Under the pieces are notes generated by a model. The model was not told the DNA's origin, did not search any database, and saw nothing but the letters and a program-made list of their open reading frames with translations. Shown piece after piece: positions 1 through 9,552 of a DNA stretch of 64,000 nt. Every line of letters starts with the position of its first letter. Within the stretch, counting starts at the first letter, position 1. The DNA comes from Trichodelitschia bisporula. Lineage: Eukaryota; Ascomycota; Dothideomycetes; Phaeotrichales; Phaeotrichaceae. The translations under genes and the position numbers were made by a program. The DNA lies in contig ML996691.1 in the NCBI GenBank assembly GCA_010356995.1, forward strand, positions 782,211 through 846,210. The letters are read 5' to 3'.

Positions 1-305
1 TCGGGCCGGACGGGACGTTTTGTTTTTGCTCTTGGCCATGCTCAAGTGGAGCTCGGTAACCGGCTCGTCTGCTGGGTGCTGATGCAGGCGGTGTGAAGGG
101 GCTGCATCGCGAGGGAGGCCGGGCGGATTGCCAGATCATGCTCGTACCTACTCAGGCCCACAGAAGGTAGATGGCGCGATCGTCAGGAGATTTTGGGTGC
201 AGAATGCGCAGCATGCAGTGCAGGTGTTGCTTGCGGTGCCTGCATGATAACGTGGTGTTTGTTGGTGGTGGAGATTGATATGTGGGCAAGACGCGTCGCC
301 TTGCG

Positions 306-425
306 ATTGACGTCCATTATCGACAAGCAAATCGACAAGCGCAATCGACAAGCACAGGTTTGCTAATCGACAAGCAGTCTATCTGCAATCGACAACCGGC
401 TTCTCCGCAATTGACAAGCCCATCT
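306..425. repeat. Degenerate interspersed repeat, core ATCGACAAGC
   Basis: A core close to ATCGACAAGC recurs about seven times in 120 bases with irregular spacing. The copies read TATCGACAAGC, AATCGACAAGC (twice), TAATCGACAAGC, CAATCGACAACC and CAATTGACAAGC. It continues the 'ATTGACG' just upstream. Spacing is 10 to 25 bases, so it is not a clean microsatellite; it could be a decayed minisatellite or a cluster of binding sites. Confidence 0.7.
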
Positions 426-1281
426 ATCGATATTGATTGCACGTGCGGGGACGGGTCCGGCCCGCATCACGGGTTAGGCGGGCGATATACGTAGATGGCT
501 ACGTGTCTACTCCACGCAGCGATGCCGTGCTACAATCTCGCTCTCGCCTCCTCGGCCAGAGTCCGCAAAGTTTGACACGTCAGCCGGATCGGACACGCCT
601 TTCTCAGGCCTCGTTTTGGGGTGTCTTTGTTAGGATATGCAGCTGCTGCGATTTGGGGGCAGTGCAAAGGCCAAATGCAGAGACAGCCTCGCCGTCGCCG
701 GTTGTCTTCGCGATGCAAGATGAAATGCGGGTCCTAGGGGGTGCGGGCAACGCAGGATTAAGGGATGGTGGTTGTGAGGATGCTATGTTGGAGAAGTAGG
801 GCGTGGAATAGAGAGGACACTAAGCACGATGCACTGCTATGGCCGTGGACGAGCTGCGCTAGATATGCGCGCGACAGACGCAGCCAGAGGGGGTGGGAAA
901 TTAAACGCGCGGAATTGGGCAATGCGGGCAAGAATTCGAGCTTTCTAATTGGGGGAGGCATATCTTTTTCTTGCTTTGATGCGGGCAATTATCGATTGCG
1001 ATTCAGATGCTTTTCCTGTGCGGCTGTTGACGCTGGTGGACCTGGGGCGGGGTGTCCGTGTGTATGTGTGGAGTTGGTGCCCGATAGTCGATTGCGGCGA
1101 GCGGAAGGCGGGATGGACCAGGGACCGTGAAGTAGAGAAAGTCTGTGAGAGCAGTGAGATGGGAGGGGAAGCTGCGGGGGAGGAGGGGAATGAGGAAGGT
1201 GAGTGGAGCGGAGTGGGGTATTGTGACTGTTGTGTGTGTGGCGAGAGAGACAGAGAGGGGCAAGATGTAAACAAATGAACA

Positions 1282-1326
1282 CAACAAACAATGCAACAAA
1301 CAATGCAACAAACAACAACAACAACA
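1282..1326. repeat. 12-bp tandem repeat (CAACAAACAATG) running into (CAA)n
   Basis: Two perfect copies of the 12-mer CAACAAACAATG are followed by a third partial copy that runs into CAA triplets. This is a simple A/C-rich repeat in non-coding DNA. Confidence 0.85.
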
Positions 1327-1485
1327 GGCAGTCACTTCTTCTTCAGTCCTGAGGAGAAGACGATACAAGAGAAGATCAGGCAGACGTAAGCAGTGGCAGG
1401 CGCACGCGTCATTAATTCACTGTCATCCATCCATCATCTGCGTCATTGATCGACCTGCCACCCGTTCAGCTTCAGGCGCGACTCT

Positions 1486-1521
1486 GAAGCTCAGTTGAGA
1501 GCAGAAGCTCAGTTGAGAGCA
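1486..1521. repeat. Perfect 18-bp tandem duplication
   Basis: The 18-mer GAAGCTCAGTTGAGAGCA occurs twice with no spacer. Each unit contains CTCAGTTGAG, a near-palindrome. It lies about 1.35 kb upstream of the WEE1 start codon. Confidence 0.85.
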
Positions 1522-1593
1522 AGCGCTACCCAAGTGTTTGTCGCACAACCGGGGAGAGAAGGAGCCGTTCGAGGCTCCGCCCGTTGCTCTTTG

Positions 1594-1632
1594 CCCTCCC
1601 CTCCCCTCCCCTCCCCTCCCCTCCCCTCCCCT
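1594..1632 (+). repeat. (CCCCT)n pentamer array
   Basis: Seven consecutive CCCCT units follow a CCCT. CCCCT/AGGGG is the core of the yeast stress response element (STRE) bound by Msn2/Msn4. The complementary strand, with eight runs of three or four G's, could form a G-quadruplex. It sits about 1.25 kb upstream of the WEE1 ATG. Regulatory meaning is inferred only from the core motif. Confidence 0.8.
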
Positions 1633-2340
1633 CTAACAAACGGGAAGGAGCTCCCTAATCACCGAGCTGCTTCCTCGAGACAAGCCCCCCCAGTAATCCA
1701 ACCCTCTCTTTTTTGCTCCAGACCTTCCCCTTTTAGGCTTAACTCCTCCACCGAGACCACAAGCCGGTGGCTCACGGACCATCGGCGTCTTCTTCTATTC
1801 CTCTCTCGTTCATCTCTTGCTCGCGTCACCCTCCCAGACACCCCCCCCTCCTCCCCCATCTCTACAAACACCACATCTACCCACTCTCTTCTCAAAAACC
1901 TTCACTCTCTTCTCGCGCGCGAAACTCATTTCGTCAACCCTACAACAAATTCACCCAGCCCTCCCCCCCCCCCGAAGCTCAACCTGAAAAGCCCGGTACC
2001 CTAGCTTCCAAACACGAAACAACATCCCAAAGTCGCGGCCGTCGCGTCTCCACCATTGTTTACACGCGCGCGCGACTCACTTCATTCCTTGGGCCCGAAC
2101 AACGCTATTCCCAGCCAACGAACAGCGTCACGTCACCACACAATTGCTGCGCTGGCGGCGCATATTTGCTGCCACCACCGCAAAACCCCCGCCTTTCTTC
2201 TCGTCTCGCATCGCTTGCTTTGCTGCTCCTCTTAACAGAAGGCAGTGAATAGCAACCAGGGACCAAAGAAAAAAGAAAAAAGAAAAAAAAAAGAAAACCC
2301 CTCCTCGGAAGTCTGCCGCCTCGTGTCTGCCTCTTCCCGG

Positions 2341-2385
2341 ATGGCCTCGAGTCCGCAGCTCGTCACGAAATTGTTGGACTGGTGA
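2341..2385 (+). promoter_or_regulatory. Possible upstream ORF in the WEE1 leader (14 codons)
   Basis: ATG GCC TCG ... TGG TGA forms a 14-codon frame ending about 480 bases before the WEE1 ATG. I find no other ATG on the plus strand between its stop and position 2863. If the transcript starts upstream of 2341, ribosomes would meet this frame first. The transcription start is unknown, so its presence in the mRNA is unproven. Confidence 0.4.
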
Positions 2386-2862
2386 CGCGCCCGGCAGCAA
2401 TAATACCACACAGCCTTCCTTCAGTCTCGAGTCTTTACAAGTTGTGTTGGGGTCAACTATCCCGTCTGGACCCGTTAAAGTCGCGAGTCTCACTTGCTCT
2501 TCAAACCAAAAGCCGACGCTGTCTGTGCATCGGCTAGCGCTCGGACTCCCTTTTGTGGAAGAGCAAAAGCAGGACTGAGGCCTCAAATAACCCTAGACGC
2601 TACCCGCTCTTCCCTCCCACACACACTCATACACACGCAAGCACTGACTTGTCCCACTCCCGCATTCCGACCCGCAACACCGCCCACCTACCTCACACGT
2701 CCCTTCTCCTCCCCTCCTCCAATACACAACAGCGCCTCAAAGGATCAACAACGCTCTCTCCCCAAAATCAACGTCCGCCAACAACGAAATATCGACATCC
2801 CCATCCCATCTAGCTCCAGCTGGAATCAGCACTTCCCAAGAGTTTTGCTGTGCATTCGGACA

Positions 2863-5800
2863 ATGGACTGGTCGTACTCCCCTCATCGCGAAGGAGGTGG
2901 GACCCTGCACCTTCCTTCCCCCAACCACCACAATCACCACCTTAGCAGAATATCATCAATGGACAAGCTGCGGAGGTCCTTGTCGCGGTCACCATCAAAA
3001 ACTTCGCGCTTTCAACTGCACACCACCCGTTCTGGCAGCGGTTCACCAAACTCCCCCATGTCCCCGCTTGCAACTTCGCGCGCCTACACACCCAAAGGTT
3101 CCAAAGACTCCGCCTACACTCCCGTCGGCTCCCCGCACCCTGAACAAACGCCTACATCAACCAAGCGCAAGTTTACCCTCCGTCGACAGGCTCCATTCAG
3201 ATCATCACCCCGCTTGAACGCGTCTCGCAGCCCGATGCGCCGTGCACTCAGCGACGCGGCGAACCAGGGCAACGTCGCGCCTGCGTCGTCGCGCCGCAGC
3301 TCCGGTGACGAAAACATGGACACTACGCCACCTTCGACCCTGCAAACAGAGTACAAGCCACCCCCGCCACCGCCGCGTTTCGTCCACGACGGGCCCATAA
3401 AGTTCGACTTCTCGCGCGCCAAATCGGACGCGCCGACTTCCGGTACCGACTTCCCGGCCAAGTCAAGCCCGCTGAAGCGCGAAGGCCGTATGAGCATGGA
3501 TAGCGTCAACTTTGGCGTTTCTGCGAAGCGGCGTAGCATACACGGAGCTTTTAGCATCGATGCAGATCCATTTGCTCAGAGCACTCCCGCCGCCGGCGCC
3601 GATGCGACGCGCCAGGTACCAGAAAAGGAGATGTTCAATTCTCCCTTCTCAACGCCTGCGCTCAAGCGCACCGCTTCCCTCCGCAAGTCTACTCTGCAGC
3701 AACGTCAGACTACAGGTGCCATCCGGATGCGGGGCATGGGCATGGTAGAATCATCGTCTGAATCGGCCATGATGGGCCCGACAACTCGGAACCGACACCG
3801 CACGTCGGTTGACAGCTCCGTCCTCGGCGGTGCATCTCAGGCGCAGTCTCCCTTCCGAACCTCGGCTCCGCCGGCTTCAAATCCGATGCCGCCACCGCGC
3901 CACTTCTCGCAGCGTCTGTCGTCTGGCCACCACCAGCCGCATCCGCTGTCACACAACATCACTCCGTCGTCGTCGAGCTCCACTCTCTCTGGAGATGCCA
4001 TGAGGTCGGAACTGTCGCTATCCAACGTCAGCCATGATATTCCTCGTCCCGTTGTGCGTGTACCGCTCCGCCCGGAGCAACAGCGGACGGAAGTGCCTCG
4101 TCCGGAGCTCAGGTCCCGCGCCAATTTTGCCAAGTCGCTCCCAATCACGACGATGCGGCCCGCCGAGATGCAGCAGACAGACAATGGCTTCGCAACGCCT
4201 ACGTTCAAGAATGTAAAGCCGTTGCCGGCGGCCTTCATGTCAACCGGTCTCTTGTCCAAGCGTAACCGGCCCATGGAGTTCCCAGCCGGGGATAGCACGT
4301 CATATGCCATGCCAGACACACCGTCGAAGCGCGTGTCCTTCCCGCCCATGACAGCCACCCCCCTCAAGAGCGCCACCAAGCCTGCGTTTGCGACGACCAC
4401 GCCGTTTGGTATGCCTGTACGTAGGTCGCAGAACCTCTTCGGCAAGACCAGTGGCACCGACAGCCATAGCCTCCTGCGCCGTAGCAGCTTCATCAGCGTC
4501 GATAGTGATGACAATAACTGCTCTCCGTCCGGCAAGAATGAGTCGAGCGCCGATGAACTGCCTCCTACTCCCACTAAGCCGGCCGGTAAGAACAGCAAGG
4601 AGAGCAGTCTTCGCAGCAGCTTGTTCGGACGTCGCACCTCGCTTGGTCCGGACACATTCATGCCGCTCAGCAGTACCGATGCGCCACCGCCAATTCCCGC
4701 TTATCCCATGCGCAAGTCCACGCCGATCCAGGAATCGTCGGGTCGCTGCTCGCCGCACACGCCATCCGAGTCGTTCATGCCGCCTGATGCTAGTCGCCTG
4801 TCAATCTCTGGTAACAATGTCTCGTTTGGGGTCAGCACTAGGAGCAATGGACCGCCTGCGACGCCTACTGGCCCGCGCGACCCTTTCAGCAAAGTTCCCG
4901 TAGTGTCAGTGTGCCAGAACGATGTGGACACCACCCTGACATCTCGCTTCGGATCTGTCGCCCTCTATGGCTCTGGGGAGTTCTCGCAAGTGTTTCGCGT
5001 CGAGAAGGCACTGCATCCTAGCCCGAACAGCTCCCGTCGCAGCCATGGTGTGTGGGCTGTCAAAAAGTCCAAAAAGCCTTACACTGGCAACCGCGATCGC
5101 GAGGCGAAGCTCAGGGAGGTTGCGGTGCTCAAGGCGCTGCGGGGCAACGGGCATGTCATTGAGATAATCGACAGCTGGGAGAGCGCGGGGCATTTGTACA
5201 TCCAAACGGAATTTGCCGAAGATGGAAACCTGAAGGACTTTCTCAGCAAGACGGGGTTCAAAGGGCGCCTAGACGACTTTCGCATCTGGAAGATTCTGTT
5301 GGAGATTTCACTGGTATGTTGTGCCCTATATCTACTTGCTGTATTCGCGCTAACCGTCGCAGGGCGTCAAGCACATCCACGACAGTGGTTACATTCACCT
5401 CGACCTGAAGCCGGCCAATGTCTTTATTGACTTTGAAGGCGTTCTCAAGATTGGCGACTTTGGCCTCGCGAGCCAATATCCCGCCCCGCCGCACATCGAC
5501 GGTGAAGGCGATCGCGAGTATATCGGCCCAGAGGTTCTTGCAGGTCGCTTCGACAGGCCTGCTGACATTTTCGCCCTCGGCATGATGATGGTCGAGATTG
5601 CCGGCAACATTGTGCTCCCAGAGAACGGGACTTCGTGGCAGCGTCTTCGCTCCGGCGACATGAGCGATGTGCCGAGCCTGACATGGAGCTCCGATGCCAG
5701 CCTCGCGCGTGATTCGTGTGGCGACCCGATCCGTGTACAGCCCTTTGGCGATATGGACGATTTCCTCTCAGAGACTCCTGCGCGCTGCGCATCGGAGCAA

Positions 5801-6067
5801 CTCCTGGGTGCACAGCGCCCTTCGGAACTGGCGACACCGCCCCACTTCATGATCGATTCCGAGGACCCCGATGCACTTGACAAGCTGGTACAATGGATGA
5901 TTTCGCCTAACCCGGAATTTCGTCCAACTGCCGATCAAATCTATCGCTCGGCCGGTGTGCAGTGGGTTGAGCGCCGGAGGCGGTCCGGCGCCACCATCTT
6001 CGAAGGGAACTGGGGCCCAGCTGACAATATGCTTCAGCATCTGGATGTGGATATGACGGACGTTTAG
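2863..6067 (+). CDS. wee1: WEE1/Swe1-type mitosis inhibitor protein kinase
   Basis: Two exons, 2863-5313 and 5363-6067, are split by a 49-nt phase-0 intron and give 1051 aa. The kinase is predicted to phosphorylate the inhibitory tyrosine of Cdk1 and delay mitosis. Residues 1 to about 690 form a long low-complexity tail rich in Ser/Thr-Pro sites. The kinase domain runs from about 692, with the glycine loop YGSGEFSQVF, the lysine in WAVKKS, HLDLKPAN as the catalytic loop (HLD rather than HRD), IGDFGLAS, and EGDREYIGPEV where other kinases have APE. This last motif and the HLDLKPAN loop are typical of the Wee1 family. The frame stays open to 2494 but has no ATG before 2863, so that start is chosen. 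The only other kinase in the window is unrelated. The long CT-rich leader, a (CCCCT)n array and a possible upstream ORF suggest controlled expression. Confidence 0.93.
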
Positions 6068-7157
6068 GGTGCTTCAGTAGCGCCTTGAACCGACAGTGTT
6101 TGAACACTTGAGGGACGATGACGGCGTACGAGGGCAACCTCCATTGCTATCTTCGTTCTTCTCTGGTCCTGAGCTCCCTGTTGTATGGTCTTCGATATCG
6201 GCTGTTTTATCTTCTGTGTTCTTTACGGGTTAGTGTGTGGGATCTTTTCGTTTCAATCCGGCGATTTGGGTGTTTATCGGCACAAGACGCATGGGTGAGC
6301 TTGCCTTGCTCGCGCAGGCACACTCTGGGCATGGGGCATGGATGGGATTCCGGTGGGACGCAGAAATTTGGGAATGGTATCTGGCTCTCGGGGCGGCATG
6401 GGAGGGTGTTTTGCGGTTGTCATATCATCATGGGCCAGGATGGCAATGGAAAGGCGAACGGAACGGAGTTATCATGGGCATGTATGTGTGTGTGTGTGTG
6501 TGTGTGTATTTCTCTACGGCGACTACTGCATTTCTAGAGGCGCGCGGCTGAGAATGATTTGTGCTTTGTCATTGCGATTGGGGGTGGGTTATTAGGCTCG
6601 GCTGGGCGGTCATGGAGGGGTGAACGGGCTGTCTGCCTGTCGTTTGCTGTTTAGCGAGCATTTGTGGTGCACGTGCATTGCGCGCCTGGTAGATGGGCAG
6701 AGATAAATGCATTATGGACTGCTGTGTGTCGATTTCATGGGCTGTTTGTGATGTGAGTGGTGGTGTGGTAAGCCATGTGGGTGTGGTCGTCATCCTGTAC
6801 TGTGTCTATCATCGCCGTTGAGTCCGTTGCATCCAGTCAACAAAGCGAACGAAATCTTATCCAAGGAAGCCAATTGCCTTTGCAGAGTTTTTCGTCGAAG
6901 CAATTACGAAGAAAGAATGAGACGGGAAGTCTTCAGCCCCGCCATATCCCCTCAAATCGATGGGCCTCCGACCACGGTGGAGGGGCGAAAGAAAAAAAAG
7001 ACGCAGATGCGTTGGCAACATGACGACGAGCGTAAAACACCACTAGAGACCACACAGAACACCTAGCCTCAGTTCTACTGCACCTGTTACCGCTCAAGCG
7101 TGTGGTGTTGCGAAGGAAAAGTATGGCTACGTGGGGGATGGAGCTGTTCCAGCTCAC

Positions 7158-7205
7158 GTTCGAGGTTGTGTTTGAGGTTGTGTTCGAGGTCATGTTCGAG
7201 GCTAC
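7158..7205. repeat. 12-bp tandem repeat, four copies
   Basis: Four adjacent, imperfect 12-mers of the type TGTTCGAGGTTG/A make up 48 bases. On the plus strand they would read as a short Phe-Glu-Val repeat, but I see no gene here. Confidence 0.75.
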
Positions 7206-8693
7206 TCGTATATTCGAGGTTCGTGAGATTTCACCGCAGAACGGGACTGGACGCGAAGATGATGTACGTGAATTAAAGCGGTACAGTAGATACGCAACAG
7301 GTCTTGCGCAATACTCTGTAGATCTACCAGATATTGTGTGGACCCAACCAGATTAGCTGTACGTAGCATATTCCTGATGGAAGCATCAATCGACGGCAGC
7401 CAAAACTGGCACCGGCTTCAGAAGTTGAAATGGGGTGGTTCCCCAAAGAGGAAATGCTTCAGTCACCCCAGCAGCGGGGAGTCAAAGAGAGTGATATGTG
7501 ACCCCGTGACGGTCGCATTCATAAAGGCTTTGCCAATTAGCGAGCACTCTGCGACGGGCTGTCGTACTGGTCCAAGCAAAATGAAGCTTGAGCCACTGAC
7601 GATGGGCAAACCCTTTCCTCTCGTCAGGCACCCAGGCCGCCGGCTGTCATCTGATGTCTTCGCTTCGGCTCGATCCACGAGCCGTGATCCGAGGCAAGAA
7701 TGAGGCTGATGCAACGATGATGCTGATGAGCGCAAGGGTTTATGCAGCAGAGATTTCTTGGAGCCTAGAGGGATCATTGGAGGGAGTATGCGGGGCTCGG
7801 GAGTGGGGGGTGCCGGTACCGTACCGTTCGTAGTTCCCGGTTTGGAGATTTTGGAAGGTATGGGATGGTTGCCTGATGGGTTGGATTGGAGGTACTGCAC
7901 ATGTGCGAAAGCGGAACTTCTCGCGGGCGGGCGCAAGGACGCTAGGGAATGTTCAGTAGCGGATGCATACCACTGGTACCCGTTGGCGATATCAGAAACG
8001 GATTGGGCGAATGTGGTGGTGGTGATGTGCGCGTGTAGCTAGAGCTTGCTAACGTAGAAGGGTGGCACATTATTCCACGGCGGCGTCTTCGTACCCGACT
8101 GGCTGGTCTTTCTGGGGGGTGTGGGAGGACTTTGACATGGCCGCGACGGGTATGGCGCGGAGGGTGCACCGGGGGGTGGCGTGGCTTCTTTCTTTGGTGT
8201 GGGTGGTGGTGTGGGTGGTGGTGTGGGTGGTGGACTGGGTGGGGAGGCGGTGGTCTTGTGCGCAAAGGGAAAGGGAGTGAGAGGACATGTTGCTGTTGTT
8301 GTGATAGGGGCGATTATTGTTGATGCCTAGACGATGTTGATGTCGATGCGTATTGGCTCATGATAATGGGACATAAGGGGAGAGGTGAGTTGAAAGAAAC
8401 GGGGTCACGATGCAGCTTTTCTCTGAAGGATCAAAGACGACAAGAGAAAGACCTTCTGGACTCCTTGTCGGGAGGTCGGCGTGGTCGGGTCGGGTGGAGG
8501 GTTTGTCGGGCCCAGGCAGGTGGGCTTGATATGCGTTGGCAACAAAAAGACCGCTGCATTTAGTTCTTCCCCGTGCAGGCGGTGCATTATGTAGCCCGTA
8601 GGGCTTGCAGTTGTGTTGGCGGGAGGGATGGGATGGGCTGACTAGGGATGGTGTTGGGGAGAGCTAAGGATAAAGATGTGTTCTATGGCAGCC

Positions 8694-8900
8694 GGTGGTG
8701 ATGGTGGTGATGGTGGTGATGGTGGTGATGGTGGTGATGGTGGTGATGGTGGTGATGGTGGTGATGGTGGTGATGGTGGTGATGGTGGNNNNNNNNNNGG
8801 TGGTGATGGTGGTGATGGTGGTGATGGTGGTGATGGTGGTGATGGTGGTGATGGTGGTGATGGTGGTGATGGTGGTGATGGTGGTGATGGTGGTGATGGC
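8694..8900. repeat. 9-bp minisatellite (GGTGGTGAT)n interrupted by an assembly gap
   Basis: About twenty-two near-perfect 9-mers GGTGGTGAT occupy roughly 205 bases, with only the last unit degenerating. Ten N's at 8789-8798 interrupt it, so the true copy number is unknown. The unit is divisible by three and frames stay open through it (Gly-Gly-Asp on plus), but nothing at either end looks like a gene. Confidence 0.95.
8789..8798. other. Assembly gap of 10 N
   Basis: Ten ambiguous bases sit inside the GGTGGTGAT array. A fixed-length N block within a repeat is typical of an unresolved join, so repeat length and local coordinates may be wrong. Confidence 0.98.
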
Positions 8901-9060
8901 GATGAGATGGGTTGAGGGGGAGATGAAGCTGCAGTTCTAGATGATGGACTTGTAGTTCTGATGCACTTTGTCCATTCCAAAATAGGATCGGGAATAGTTG
9001 GTAACTACTACGTACAGTCCTAAAGGTCGAGTTCCCAAATCAATGACGCTCTCCCGCTCG

Positions 9061-9080
9061 CCCCCCCCCCCCCCCCCCCC
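9061..9080 (+). repeat. C20 homopolymer upstream of VAC7
   Basis: Twenty consecutive C's on the coding strand lie about 470 bases before the VAC7 ATG, inside a pyrimidine-rich promoter. Homopolymer length is prone to sequencing error. Confidence 0.9.
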
Positions 9081-9552
9081 AGTCAACTGGCAGTTAGCGA
9101 GGAGGAGGAGGAGGAGGAGGTGAAAGCGGAGCGAGGGCCAGTCTCGTCACACGTCGCATCAACCTCAACTCCCGAACCTCCACTTCTCCACTTCCACACA
9201 CACCCACACAACCCATCTCTCTCTCTCTCTCTTCCCTCTCCCCCCCCCCTCTCTCTCTCCCATCCACAACTCACCGCAAGCACCTCTCTTCTCACATCTT
9301 CTCACCCAGCAGGCTCGCCCAAAACCCTAGTATCTCATCCCAACTCCCCTCCCAATACGGCATAGGTACTCGCTTGTCGTATCTTGTACAACTCATCCAG
9401 TCAACACCACTACCACCCACGACCACCCCCAATCGCCACAAGTCGACCAACCACTCTCTGCTTTCTGCACGCTTGACGCTCCCCACGCCAGCCCAGATGC
9501 CAACCAGCTCTACGCTGTCTTTACGGCTGCAGCCCGCCTTCCAACCGTCAGC

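Larger units (their letters stand above)
1..2862. other. Left-end region without a supported gene; grades into the WEE1 leader
   Basis: None of the open frames here (all under about 170 codons) shows a recognisable domain, consistent codon use or a sensible intron chain. From about 1,590 onward the plus strand becomes strongly pyrimidine-rich, as is usual for promoters and 5' leaders of filamentous ascomycete genes, so the right-hand 1.2 kb is probably the WEE1 promoter and leader. Short tandem repeats in it are listed separately. A C11 run lies at 1963-1973. Confidence 0.6.
6068..9552. other. 3.5-kb region without a supported gene
   Basis: It holds the WEE1 3' region, a (TG)n tract near 6482-6507, several simple repeats (listed separately) and the VAC7 promoter. 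Antiparallel frames of 120-157 codons overlap at 7338-7936, but neither shows a domain or splice structure. A G/T-rich 12-bp repeat (GTGTGGGTGGTG type, three to four copies) lies at about 8197-8237, a (GAG)7 run at 9099-9120 and CT-rich tracts at 9215-9270. Confidence 0.6.

Noticed and set aside
2494-2862. 123-codon N-terminal extension of WEE1
   Set aside because: The extension would have to start at a TTG; the first in-frame ATG is 2863 and the upstream sequence is pyrimidine-rich leader.
7338-7936. Overlapping plus (121 codons) and minus (157 codons) frames in the gene-free region
   Set aside because: The two frames mirror each other, neither has a domain, splice chain or convincing start, and the codon pattern does not match neighbouring genes.
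8676-8940. Gly-Gly-Asp and Met-Val-Val repeat 'proteins' across the minisatellite
   Set aside because: These are translations of the GGTGGTGAT repeat in different frames and span an assembly gap; no flanking gene structure.
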